This document shows, one piece after another, positions 49,395 through 56,986 of a stretch of DNA of 64,000 bases. The DNA comes from Alistipes muris (GTDB taxonomy: Bacteria; Bacteroidota; Bacteroidia; Bacteroidales; Rikenellaceae). Where the stretch lies: contig NZ_CALPDD010000001.1 in assembly GCF_943193205.1 (NCBI RefSeq), positions 62,001 to 126,000 on the forward strand, written 5' to 3'. Positions within the stretch are counted from its first letter, which is position 1, and every line of letters starts with the position of its first letter. A program made the position numbers and the translations under genes. The notes beneath the pieces were generated by a model. The model had not been told where the DNA came from. It made no database searches and worked only from the letters and a program-made list of their open reading frames with translations.

Positions 49395-50383
49395 TTGCAG
49401 GTGCATGTGTCGGCTATCACTATGTCGTAGAGTTCGCCCAGGGTCATCCCCGCGGCCTTCGCTTGTTTCGGGACAATGCTTCCGCCGCTCATTCCCGGTA
49501 TCGAGTTCAGTTCGATGAAGTAGGGTTTCCCCTCCGGCGTCACAATGAAGTCTACGCGTACCACGCCCCGGCAGCGGCACGTGCGGTAGGCTTCCAGCGT
49601 CATGCGGTTCAGTTCGGCTTTCACTTCCGGGGCGATGTCGGCCGGGGTTATTTCGTCCGAGAATCCCGCCGTGTATTTGGCTTCGTAGTCGAAGAATTCC
49701 TTTTTCGATACGATTTCCGTAATCGGGAACAGGTATTCCCTGCCCCCCGCTATCATCACTCCGCAGCCCATTTCGCGGCCCGCAATACATTCTTCGATCA
49801 GTACTTCGTCGCTTTCCGAGAACGCTTTTTCGACGGCTGCGGGCAGTTCGTCGGCCGTGCGGACTTTCGTCACTCCGAACGACGAGCCGCTCGCGTTGGG
49901 TTTCACGAAAAGCGGCAGTCCCAGGTCGTCCGCTATCTCCGTCGCGTCCCACGTTTCGCCGCGGCGCAGGAAGCGTTCGCGCGCAAGGTTGATTCCCCGG
50001 CCCGCCAGCGTGCGTTTCGTCGTTACCTTGTCGAACGTCAGTACCGACGAGGTCATCCCGCACGACGAGTACGGAATCCCCATCATGTCTAAATAGCCTT
50101 GCAGACGTCCGTCTTCGCCCGGCGTGCCGTGTATCAGAATCAGGGCGTAGTCGAATTCCCTGCGTTCGCCCGCCACCGTCAGCGAGAAGTCGTTCTTGTC
50201 GACCTGCCATTCCCGGCCGTCCGGCGCCGTGTAGTGCCAGTCGCGGCCGTGCAGGTCTATCATCGTCACGTCGTATTTTTCCGGGTCGAGCGCCGCCGCA
50301 ATCTGGGCTGCGCTTTGCAGTGCGATTTCCCGTTCCGACGAATCGCCGCCCGCCAGGAGCGCTATGCTGAGTTTCTCGGTCAT
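49391..50383 (-). CDS. ddl: D-alanine--D-alanine ligase
   Basis: ATP-grasp enzyme making the D-Ala-D-Ala dipeptide for peptidoglycan. The 330-residue protein has 'ALLAGGDSSEREIALQSA', 'ILIHGTPGEDGRLQGYLD', 'FVKPNASGSSFGVTKV', 'EECIAGREMGCGVM' and the metal-binding 'VRVDFIVTPEGKPYFIELN' plus 'PGMSGGSIVPKQA'. Length is normal. The ATG at 50383 overlaps the nadD stop by 4 nt. The cluster joins wall synthesis (ddl) to wall turnover (M23 gene). Confidence 0.95.
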   Translation of the reverse strand: MTEKLSIALLAGGDSSEREIALQSAAQIAAALDPEKYDVTMIDLHGRDWHYTAPDGREWQVDKNDFSLTVAGERREFDYALILIHGTPGEDGRLQGYLDMMGIPYSSCGMTSSVLTFDKVTTKRTLAGRGINLARERFLRRGETWDATEIADDLGLPLFVKPNASGSSFGVTKVRTADELPAAVEKAFSESDEVLIEECIAGREMGCGVMIAGGREYLFPITEIVSKKEFFDYEAKYTAGFSDEITPADIAPEVKAELNRMTLEAYRTCRCRGVVRVDFIVTPEGKPYFIELNSIPGMSGGSIVPKQAKAAGMTLGELYDIVIADTCTCK

Positions 50384-51189
50384 GGGTTGTAGATGTCTTT
50401 GTATCTGAATGCCAGTATTTCCTCCACCATTTCGACGAATTGCCGGGCTTCTTCGTGCCCGGGGTTCAGTCGCAGTATCGCGTTGAAGTCGTTGAGGGCC
50501 GCGCCCCATTGGTTCATCCGGTAGTGCAGTTGGCCGCGTTCGAGCAGCAGCGCCGTGTTTTCCGGGTCGGCGTCGAGGGCCGTGTGCAGCGCCGTCATGC
50601 GGTTCGCGGGGCTCCACAGTCCTTTGCGGCGGATGTATTCCGTTACGCCCGGCGCCAGCATCCGCGACGTGTCGTCGCCCCGTTCGATGGCCGCCCGCAC
50701 TTCGGTCGACGAGTAGTCTTGCAGCGGCGCATCTTCCAGCAGCGTGACGCGGTCCAGGTGTTTCTCCGGCCGTTCGCCCCGCCGCGGGTAGACGTATATC
50801 GGGTATTCGAGGATTCTTTCGTATTCTTTCCAGCCGTCGAGCCCCGTTATCTGGTCGCTGCCCATCAGTATCGAGAAGCGCATTTCGTGGCCGCACGTCT
50901 CCTCCAGAAAGCGCAGCGTGTCGATCGTGTACGAGGGTCGCGGCAGCAGGAATTCGACTACCGAGGGGCGTATGCGTTTCGGATAGCGCGACGCCGCGCA
51001 GGCGATTTCCGCCATCTCCAGCCGGTCGGTTTCCGCCACCAGCGCCGCTTGTCGTTTGTAGGGGCTCTGCGGCGAGATGACCAGCGCCGTTTCGTCGGCC
51101 AGATCATGCTCCGCCACATATTCGGCCAGCGCGATGTGGCCGTTGTGTACCGGGTTGAACGACCCGAAGTAGAGCATCATCCGTTTCAT
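50380..51189 (-). CDS. nadD: Nicotinate-nucleotide adenylyltransferase with TPR tail
   Basis: NAD biosynthesis enzyme that adenylates nicotinate mononucleotide. The 269-residue protein has the nucleotidyltransferase motif 'GSFNPVHNGH' at 9-18 and 'QDYSSTEVRAAI' (the ISSTxIR motif). Residues about 200-265 carry two TPR-like helices ('ALHTALDADPENTALLLERG', 'AALNDFNAILRLNPGHEEA'), an extension absent from most NadD proteins but known in Bacteroidales. The stop overlaps the ddl start by 4 nt and the start is 2 bp after the gmk stop. The tail could help complex formation. Confidence 0.93.
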   Translation of the reverse strand: MKRMMLYFGSFNPVHNGHIALAEYVAEHDLADETALVISPQSPYKRQAALVAETDRLEMAEIACAASRYPKRIRPSVVEFLLPRPSYTIDTLRFLEETCGHEMRFSILMGSDQITGLDGWKEYERILEYPIYVYPRRGERPEKHLDRVTLLEDAPLQDYSSTEVRAAIERGDDTSRMLAPGVTEYIRRKGLWSPANRMTALHTALDADPENTALLLERGQLHYRMNQWGAALNDFNAILRLNPGHEEARQFVEMVEEILAFRYKDIYNP

Positions 51190-51191
51190 CG

Positions 51192-51755
51192 TCAGCAGTT
51201 TATGAATTCCTCCACCAGCGCGCAGACTTCCGCCACGGCTTCTTCCAGCCGGTCGTTCACCACCACATGGTCGAATTCCGGGGCTTTCGTCAGCTCGAAC
51301 TCCGCTTTCGCCACGCGGCGGTCTATCACTTCCGGAGCGTCGGTCCCGCGTCCTTCCAGCCTGCGGCGCAGTTCTTCGACCGAGGGCGGCATGACGAATA
51401 TCGCGCAGGCGTCGCCGCCGAACAGGCGTTTGAGGTTCAGCCCGCCGATTACATCTACGTCGAACGCTATCGTGTGGCCTTTTTGCCAGATGCGGTCCAT
51501 TTCGCTCCGCAGCGTGCCGTAGCACGTCCCGGCATATACTTCTTCCCATTCCACGAACTTGTCTTCGGCCACCGCCTGCATGAACGCTTCGTGCGTCAGA
51601 AAGTAGTAGTCTGCACCGTCGCGTTCCGTTCCCCGGGGTGCACGGCTCGTCGCCGACACCGAGAATTCCAGTTGCGGATAGCGTGCCAGCAGTTGCCGGA
51701 CGATGGTCGTCTTGCCCGAGCCGCTCGGGGCGGAGAATATGATGATCTTACCCAT
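51192..51755 (-). CDS. gmk: Guanylate kinase
   Basis: Phosphorylates GMP to GDP. The 187-residue protein has the P-loop 'SAPSGSGKTTIV' at 8-19, the GMP-binding 'SVSATSRAPRGTERDGADYYF' region, 'DVDVIGGLNLK' and a C-terminal lid. Length is normal. It lies after yicC, with a 124-bp gap containing A/T-rich inverted spacers, and before nadD. Confidence 0.96.
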   Translation of the reverse strand: MGKIIIFSAPSGSGKTTIVRQLLARYPQLEFSVSATSRAPRGTERDGADYYFLTHEAFMQAVAEDKFVEWEEVYAGTCYGTLRSEMDRIWQKGHTIAFDVDVIGGLNLKRLFGGDACAIFVMPPSVEELRRRLEGRGTDAPEVIDRRVAKAEFELTKAPEFDHVVVNDRLEEAVAEVCALVEEFINC

Positions 51756-51760
51756 TGGGG

Positions 51761-51855
51761 AATTAAAAATTAAGAATTAAAAATGAAAAATTATCGGTTC
51801 GGTGTTTCGGGGCGCCTGTGTTCGATTTTTAATTCTTCATTTTTCATTTTTAATT
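51761..51855. repeat. Inverted pair of A/T-rich spacers
   Basis: 51761-51792 (AATTAAAAATTAAG and similar) and 51825-51855 (ATTTTTAATTCTTC and similar) are roughly inverted copies with a 32-bp centre. They lie between yicC and gmk. Confidence 0.45.
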
Positions 51856-51856
51856 G

Positions 51857-51892
51857 CAATATCTTGTGATTTCGCACAATCACAAGATATTG
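51857..51892. repeat. Perfect 15-bp inverted repeat over the yicC stop codon
   Basis: CAATATCTTGTGATT at 51857-51871 pairs exactly with 51878-51892, with a 6-nt loop. The right arm contains the last codons and TGA of yicC (51880-51882). There is no T run in either direction. Confidence 0.75.
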
Positions 51893-52755
51893 AGTACCTG
51901 TTCCTTGATTTTCTCCAGCTCGTCTTTCATCTTGACCACCAGTATCTGGATGTTCGATTCGTTGGCTTTCGAGCCCAGCGTGTTGATTTCGCGGCCCATT
52001 TCCTGGGCGATGAATCCTAATTTGCGGCCTGCGGCTTCTTCGCCGCGCGCCACTTCGCGGAAGTAGTTGCAGTGGTTCGTCAGCCGGACTTTCTCTTCGG
52101 TGATGTCCAGTTTCTCCAGGTAGAAAATCATCTCTTGTTCCAGTCGGTTGCGGTCTACTTCGGCGTTGAGTTTCGCCAGGTTTTCCTCTATCCGGCTGCG
52201 GATGTTTTCCGTGCGGTTTTTTTCGTAGGGGATTACTTCTTCCTTGTATTGTTCGATCAGTTCTACCCGGCGCAGCAGGTCGGCAATCAGTATCGCCCCT
52301 TCCTGCGTGCGGAATTCGTCCAGTTGGGCCGCCGCCGCTTCCGTCGCCGCCATCAGCGCCGCGTGTTCTTCTTCCGATATGGCTTCCGTCTCCGTCGCCA
52401 CTACTTCCGGAAGCCGCAGTACCGCCGCCGCCAGCGCGTCGTAGTTCACGCCGATGCCCGCATATTCCACTGCTTCGGTCGCCTGCCGCATGTATTCGCG
52501 GTACAGTTCGCGGTCTATCCGGGCCGGGGTCTCGGTCTTCTGGTTTTCCACCGTCACGAATATGTCCACCTTGCCGCGTACCAGTCGGCGGGCCGCCAGC
52601 GTGCGGATTTCGTATTCCGATTGGCGGTAGAGCGACGGCAGCCGCAGGTTCAGGTCCAGCTGTTTGGAGTTCAGCGAGCGGATTTCCACCGTTATCTTCT
52701 TGTTCTTCAGCGTGGCTTCGCCTTTGCCGAAGCCCGTCATGGATTTGGTCATCAT
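51880..52755 (-). CDS. yicC: YicC/YloC-family endoribonuclease
   Basis: Members of this family are RNA endonucleases that act on small RNAs. The 291-residue protein begins 'MTKSMTGFGKGEA' after one extra Met, and has the YicC_N core ('RSLNSKQLDLNLRLP') and the DUF1732 end ('EKVRLTNHCNYFREVARGEE', 'GRKLGFIAQEMGREINTLGSKA'). Either of two adjacent ATGs (52755 or 52752) can be the start. A -7 box TACTTTTG lies at 52816-52823. A perfect hairpin covers its stop codon. Confidence 0.93.
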   Translation of the reverse strand: MMTKSMTGFGKGEATLKNKKITVEIRSLNSKQLDLNLRLPSLYRQSEYEIRTLAARRLVRGKVDIFVTVENQKTETPARIDRELYREYMRQATEAVEYAGIGVNYDALAAAVLRLPEVVATETEAISEEEHAALMAATEAAAAQLDEFRTQEGAILIADLLRRVELIEQYKEEVIPYEKNRTENIRSRIEENLAKLNAEVDRNRLEQEMIFYLEKLDITEEKVRLTNHCNYFREVARGEEAAGRKLGFIAQEMGREINTLGSKANESNIQILVVKMKDELEKIKEQVLNIL

Positions 52756-52815
52756 CTTCTTGCTTTTGGTCGCCGCAGGGGGCCGGAGGTGTTCCGCAGG
52801 GCCCTTTGGCCGACG

Positions 52816-52823
52816 CAAAAGTA
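52816..52823 (-). promoter_or_regulatory. -7 box of the yicC promoter
   Basis: Minus strand TACTTTTG, about 61 bp upstream of the yicC start. Confidence 0.5.
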
Positions 52824-52904
52824 ATAAAAACTATTCAAAAAGCCCTATTCCCCGCAGGTCGATTGAAAATTATTCGGGCGGTGGTTCGTTTTCCCGGAAA
52901 TTAA

Positions 52905-52935
52905 TTTGTTTTGTATTCTGCTTTTCGTATCTTTG
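52905..52935 (+). promoter_or_regulatory. Promoter of serC
   Basis: TTTG at 52905-52908, exactly 19 bp, then TATCTTTG at 52928-52935: full match to the Bacteroidetes consensus, 46 bp before the start codon. Confidence 0.75.
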
Positions 52936-52980
52936 TGTTAGCTTACTAACAGCCATGAATTCTCTCACACAAACCCATCT

Positions 52981-54054
52981 ATGAAAAAGCACAATTTCAA
53001 CGCGGGACCCTCCATTTTGCCGGAGGAGGTCATCGGGAACGCCGCCAGGGCCATCCTCGATTTCAACGGTTCGGGCCTTTCGGTGCTCTCGATTTCGCAC
53101 CGCACCAAGGATTTCGACGACGTCATGGCCGAGGCCGACAGGCTCTTCCGCGAGCTGCTTGCCATCCCCGACAACTACAAGATTTTCTACCTCGGCGGCG
53201 GTGCCAGCACCCTCTTCTACGAGGTCGCCGCCAACTTCCTCGGCCGCAAGGCCGGTTACGTCAATACCGGCGTCTGGGCCAAGAAGGCTATCAAGGAGGC
53301 CAAGCGTTACGGCGAGGTCGAGGTCGTCGCTTCGTCCGAGGACCGCAATTTCACTTACATTCCTAAGGGTTTCGCCATTCCCGCCGACCTCGATTATCTC
53401 CACATCACCACCAACAATACCATCTACGGCACCGAGTTCCACGAGGATATTTCGTCGCCCGTGCCCCTCATCGCCGACATGTCGTCCGACATCCTCTCGC
53501 GTCCGGTCGATGTCTCCAAGTACGCTATGATTTACGGCGGCGCGCAGAAGAACCTCGCTCCTGCGGGCGTTTCTTTCGTCATCATCCGTGAGGACATGCT
53601 CGACAAAATCGTCCGCGACCTGCCTACGATGGTTTCGTTCCGCACGCACGTCGAGAACAATTCTATGTTCAATACGCCGCCCGTCTTCCCCATCTACGTC
53701 TTGATGGAGACCCTGCGGTGGCTCAAGAAAATCGGCGGCGTCGAGGAGATTTACAGCCGCAACATCGCCAAGGCCAAGTTGCTTTACGACGAAGTCGACC
53801 GCAATTCCCTGTTCCGCGGTACCGTCGAGATGGAGGACCGTTCGCTCATGAACATCTGTTTCGTCATGGCCGAGGGTCACGAGGAGCTCGCTCCCGAGTT
53901 CATGGAGTTCGCCAAGGCGCGCGGCATGGTCGGTATCAAGGGCCACCGGCTCGTCGGCGGTTTCCGCGCTTCGTGTTACAACGCCTTGCCCATCGAGAGC
54001 GTGCAGGCGTTGGTCGGCTGCATGCAGGAGTTCGAGAAGCTCCATCTGAAGTAG
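52981..54054 (+). CDS. serC: Phosphoserine aminotransferase
   Basis: PLP enzyme that converts 3-phosphohydroxypyruvate to phosphoserine. The 357-residue protein has '[13 protein letters not shown]', '[18 protein letters not shown]' (residues about 70-86, cofactor phosphate), '[14 protein letters not shown]', and Lys190 in '[11 protein letters not shown]' as the PLP lysine. Length is standard. serA follows closely and DUF1015 after a repeat-rich gap, a gene order common in Bacteroidetes. Confidence 0.96.
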   Translation: MKKHNFNAGPSILPEEVIGNAARAILDFNGSGLSVLSISHRTKDFDDVMAEADRLFRELLAIPDNYKIFYLGGGASTLFYEVAANFLGRKAGYVNTGVWAKKAIKEAKRYGEVEVVASSEDRNFTYIPKGFAIPADLDYLHITTNNTIYGTEFHEDISSPVPLIADMSSDILSRPVDVSKYAMIYGGAQKNLAPAGVSFVIIREDMLDKIVRDLPTMVSFRTHVENNSMFNTPPVFPIYVLMETLRWLKKIGGVEEIYSRNIAKAKLLYDEVDRNSLFRGTVEMEDRSLMNICFVMAEGHEELAPEFMEFAKARGMVGIKGHRLVGGFRASCYNALPIESVQALVGCMQEFEKLHLK

Positions 54055-54163
54055 GCCGATGGCTTACCAGTTCAAGATTCCCACGGCCTACAGCGCCCTC
54101 ACGGGCGAGGTGACCGCGTGGGAACAAACCGAATTGCAAGAATCCACTACATTGATACACTCT

Positions 54164-55090
54164 ATGAAAGTATTGGTCGCCACCGAAAAGCCCTTCGCCA
54201 AAAAGGCCGTCGAGGGTATCCGTGAAATCGTCGAGGGCGCGGGTTACGAGTTCGCCCTGCTCGAAAAGTACGCCGACAGGTCCGCGTTGTTGGCCGCTGT
54301 GGCCGATGCCGACGCCTTGATTGTCCGCAGCGACAAGGTCACGGCCGAGGTCATCGCCGCCGCCCCCAACCTCAAAATCGTCGTTCGCGCAGGCGCCGGG
54401 TACGATAATGTCGATTTGGCCGCCGCATCGGCCCGCGGTATCGTCGTCATGAATACCCCCGGGCAGAATTCCAACGCCGTGGCCGAGTTGGCCGTCGCCA
54501 TGATGATTTTCATGGCCCGCAACCGTTTCACGCCCGGCACCGGGTCGGAGATTCAGGGCAAGACGCTCGGCATCCACGCCTACGGCAACGTCGGTCGGTT
54601 GGTCGGCCGCAAGGGCAAGGCGCTCGGCATGCGGGTTGTAGCTTACGATCCGTTCGTTTCCGACCCCCAGGTCTTCGCGGCCGACGGCGTGGAGCAGGTT
54701 TCTTCCGTCGAGGAGCTTTACCGGGTCTCCGATTATCTGTCGCTCCATATTCCCGCCACTCCGCAGACTACGGGTTCGATCGGTTACGAGTTGCTGACCT
54801 CTATGCCCAAGGGGGCTACGCTGGTCAATACCGCCCGCAAGGAGGTCATCGACGAGCAGGGTGTCATGCGTGCCTTGACCGAGCGCGAGGATTTGAAGTA
54901 CGTGACCGACATCGCCGCCGCCGTCCAGCCCGAGTTCGACGAGAAGTTCGGCAAGCGCGTTTTCGCTACCGCCAAGAAGATGGGTGCCGAGACCGCCGAG
55001 GCCAATCTCAACGCAGGCTTGGCCGCTGCCCGGCAGATCGTCGGGTTCTTCACCGACGGTTGCACCCGTTTCCAGGTGAACAAAGGGTAG
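54164..55090 (+). CDS. serA: D-3-phosphoglycerate dehydrogenase (short form, without ACT domain)
   Basis: First enzyme of the serine branch (NAD-dependent oxidation of 3-phosphoglycerate). The 308-residue protein has 'VRAGAGYDNVDLAAASARGI', Rossmann 'LGIHAYGNVGRLVGRKGKALG' (GxxGxxG region), 'PTTGSIGYE'-type sequence and the catalytic Arg/Glu/His set of the 2-hydroxyacid dehydrogenases, though the usual His is replaced near 'DIAAAVQPEFD'. There is no C-terminal ACT domain. The frame is open back to 54059 (5 bp after serC), which would add 35 residues; the ATG at 54164 is chosen because MKVLVATEKPFAKK is the normal start. Confidence 0.88.
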   Translation: MKVLVATEKPFAKKAVEGIREIVEGAGYEFALLEKYADRSALLAAVADADALIVRSDKVTAEVIAAAPNLKIVVRAGAGYDNVDLAAASARGIVVMNTPGQNSNAVAELAVAMMIFMARNRFTPGTGSEIQGKTLGIHAYGNVGRLVGRKGKALGMRVVAYDPFVSDPQVFAADGVEQVSSVEELYRVSDYLSLHIPATPQTTGSIGYELLTSMPKGATLVNTARKEVIDEQGVMRALTEREDLKYVTDIAAAVQPEFDEKFGKRVFATAKKMGAETAEANLNAGLAAARQIVGFFTDGCTRFQVNKG

Positions 55091-55100
55091 AAGCGTTCTT

Positions 55101-55259
55101 TGTCATGGCGGGTTGCTTGGTTGTCATTCCGGGCCCCCTCCCTGTCATTCCGGGCTTCCTCCTTGTCATTCTGAGGAGCGTAGCGACGAAGAATCTGTTA
55201 CGGCTTCGTCATTGCGGGCGAGTGTAACGAGCGTGGCAATCTGAATATTACGCCGTAAC
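55101..55259 (+). repeat. Composite dispersed repeat block between serA and DUF1015
   Basis: This 305-bp gap holds GTCATTCCGGGC-type units, then GTCATTCTGAGGAGCGTAGC leading to GACGAAGAATCT (55165-55196), then GTCATTGCGGGCGAGTGTAA leading to GCGTGGCAATCT (55208-55242). GTTACGGC (55197-55204) and GCCGTAAC (55252-55259) form a stem enclosing the second unit. A similar block is at 59494-59648. Confidence 0.65.
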
Positions 55260-55395
55260 TTTTCGGGCTTCTCCCCGGCGATGTTTTACGCTGTTCCTAA
55301 CACCCGCTCCGGGCTCTCGACGAACCAACCCCCGCCATTTCCACGAGTGCGGGATTTTATTAGTGATGAATTTTGTAGCTTAAATTTCTGAAAAT

Positions 55396-56640
55396 ATGGT
55401 TAGAATCAAGCCTTTCCGCGCCGTCCGCCCGCCCCGGGAGCATGCTGCCGAGGTCGCATCGCGGCCTTACGACGTTCTGAATTCCGCCGAGGCCAAGTCC
55501 GAGGCTACGGAGCGTTCGCTCCTGCACATCATCAAGCCCGAAATCGACTTCGAGCCCATCGCCGACGAGCATTCGCAGCAGGTCTACGACCGGGCCGTCG
55601 ACAATTTCCGCCGTTGGCGCAGCGAGGGGTGGCTGCAGCAGGACCCCGAGGAGTACTATTATATTTATGCGCAGACCATGGAGGGCCGGACGCAGTACGG
55701 GTTGGCCATGTGTTGCCACTTCGAGGATTACCTCTCCGGCGCCATCAAGAAGCACGAGCTCACACGGCCCGATAAGGAGGAGGACCGGATGATTCACGTC
55801 CGCAACCAGCAGGCCAATATCGAGCCCGTCTTCTTCGCTTATCCCGACAACGCCGAAATCGACGCCATCGTCGCCGGCGTGGTCAGCAGCAGTGCGCCCG
55901 AGTACGACTTCACCGCGGCCGACGGTTTCGGACATCGTCTGTGGGTCATCCGCGACCGCAAGACCAACGACCGCATCACCGAGATTTTCAAGGGCATCCC
56001 TGCGCTCTACGTCGCCGACGGCCACCATCGTACCGCCGCCGCCGCCCGCGTCGGTGCCGAGTGCAAGGCCAAGAATCCCGGCCATTGCGGCGAGGAGGAG
56101 TATTGTTATTTCCTGGCCGTCACCTTCCCCGCCGGACAGCTCCGCATCATCGACTACAACCGCGTCGTCAAGGATTTGAACGGTCTCACGCCCGCCCAGC
56201 TCGTCGATAAGCTCCGCGAGAATTTCATCGTCGAGGAGAAAGGCGCCGAGGAGTACCGTCCCGCCGCCTTGCACAATTTCTCCATGTATCTCGACGGCAG
56301 GTGGTACAGCCTCACCGCCAAGCCGGGCACTTACAACGACAGCGACCCCATCGGCGTGCTCGACGTCACGGTGCTTTCCGACCTCGTTCTCGACAAGATT
56401 CTCGGCATCGGTGATTTGCGCACTTCCAAGCGCATCGACTTCGTGGGCGGCATCCGCGGCTTGGGCGAGTTGAAGCGGCGCGTCGACAGCGGCGAGATGA
56501 AAGCCGCTTTCGCCCTCTATCCCGTTTCGATGCAGCAGCTCATCAACATCGCCGACACGGGCAACATCATGCCGCCCAAAACCACTTGGTTCGAGCCCAA
56601 GCTCCGTTCGGGCGTCGTCATCCACAGTTTCGGCGAATAG
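55396..56640 (+). CDS. DUF1015 family protein
   Basis: A 414-residue soluble protein of the DUF1015 (SerB-associated, kinase-like in other lineages) family. Conserved blocks: 'VRIKPFRAVRPP', 'ASRPYDVLNSAEA', 'IPALYVADGHHRTAAA' (with the HH pair) and 'MPPKTTWFEPKLRSGVVIH' at the end. Some relatives are serine kinases or novel phosphatase-related enzymes, and the frequent linkage to serC-serA supports a role around serine metabolism; this remains an inference. Its own terminator follows. Confidence 0.88.
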   Translation: MVRIKPFRAVRPPREHAAEVASRPYDVLNSAEAKSEATERSLLHIIKPEIDFEPIADEHSQQVYDRAVDNFRRWRSEGWLQQDPEEYYYIYAQTMEGRTQYGLAMCCHFEDYLSGAIKKHELTRPDKEEDRMIHVRNQQANIEPVFFAYPDNAEIDAIVAGVVSSSAPEYDFTAADGFGHRLWVIRDRKTNDRITEIFKGIPALYVADGHHRTAAAARVGAECKAKNPGHCGEEEYCYFLAVTFPAGQLRIIDYNRVVKDLNGLTPAQLVDKLRENFIVEEKGAEEYRPAALHNFSMYLDGRWYSLTAKPGTYNDSDPIGVLDVTVLSDLVLDKILGIGDLRTSKRIDFVGGIRGLGELKRRVDSGEMKAAFALYPVSMQQLINIADTGNIMPPKTTWFEPKLRSGVVIHSFGE

Positions 56641-56666
56641 TCCGTTCCGCGGATTGCCTGGTTTTC

Positions 56667-56697
56667 AGAGGTGCTTGTCGAAAAGCACCTCTTTTTT
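56667..56697 (+). terminator. Rho-independent terminator of the DUF1015 gene
   Basis: A 10-bp perfect stem AGAGGTGCTT/AAGCACCTCT with a 6-nt loop, followed by six T. Confidence 0.85.
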
Positions 56698-56720
56698 GGT
56701 TATGATTCGCTTTTTTTCGT

Positions 56721-56728
56721 TATATTTG
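56721..56728 (+). promoter_or_regulatory. -7 box of the 2-oxoacid oxidoreductase operon
   Basis: TATATTTG, 26 bp before the ferredoxin gene start; a TTTG lies 22 bp upstream, slightly too far for an ideal -33. Confidence 0.5.
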
Positions 56729-56754
56729 TTTCCGAATATTAATCAATCGGCATT

Positions 56755-56982
56755 ATGGCTAAAATCAAAGGTACTATCGTCGTCGACAAGGAGCGGTGCA
56801 AGGGGTGCGGGGTCTGCGTGGCTTCGTGTCCGTGCAGCGTGCTGGTCTTGTCGGCCGAGGTCAATAGCAAGGGTTATCCCGTCGCACGGATGGCCGACCC
56901 CGATGCCTGCACCGGGTGCGCTTCGTGTGCGGTGATCTGCCCCGACAGCGTCATTACGGTTTATCGTCAAAAATTCGAGTAG
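56755..56982 (+). CDS. 2x[4Fe-4S] ferredoxin-type delta subunit of 2-oxoacid:ferredoxin oxidoreductase
   Basis: A 75-residue ferredoxin subunit. Two cluster motifs CxxCxxCxxxCP are complete: 'CKGCGVCVASCP' (15-26) and 'CTGCASCAVICP' (51-62). It passes electrons from the TPP enzyme to free ferredoxin. It is the first of four genes (delta, alpha, beta, gamma) separated by 4-14 bp, matching the KorDABC/VorDABC order. Whether the complex uses 2-oxoglutarate or branched-chain 2-oxoacids cannot be told from sequence. Confidence 0.92.
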   Translation: MAKIKGTIVVDKERCKGCGVCVASCPCSVLVLSAEVNSKGYPVARMADPDACTGCASCAVICPDSVITVYRQKFE

Positions 56983-56986
56983 GACT

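Noticed and set aside
55101-55259. Repeat block considered as a CRISPR array
   Set aside because: Units differ in length and sequence, spacing is irregular, and no cas genes are near. It fits dispersed intergenic repeats.
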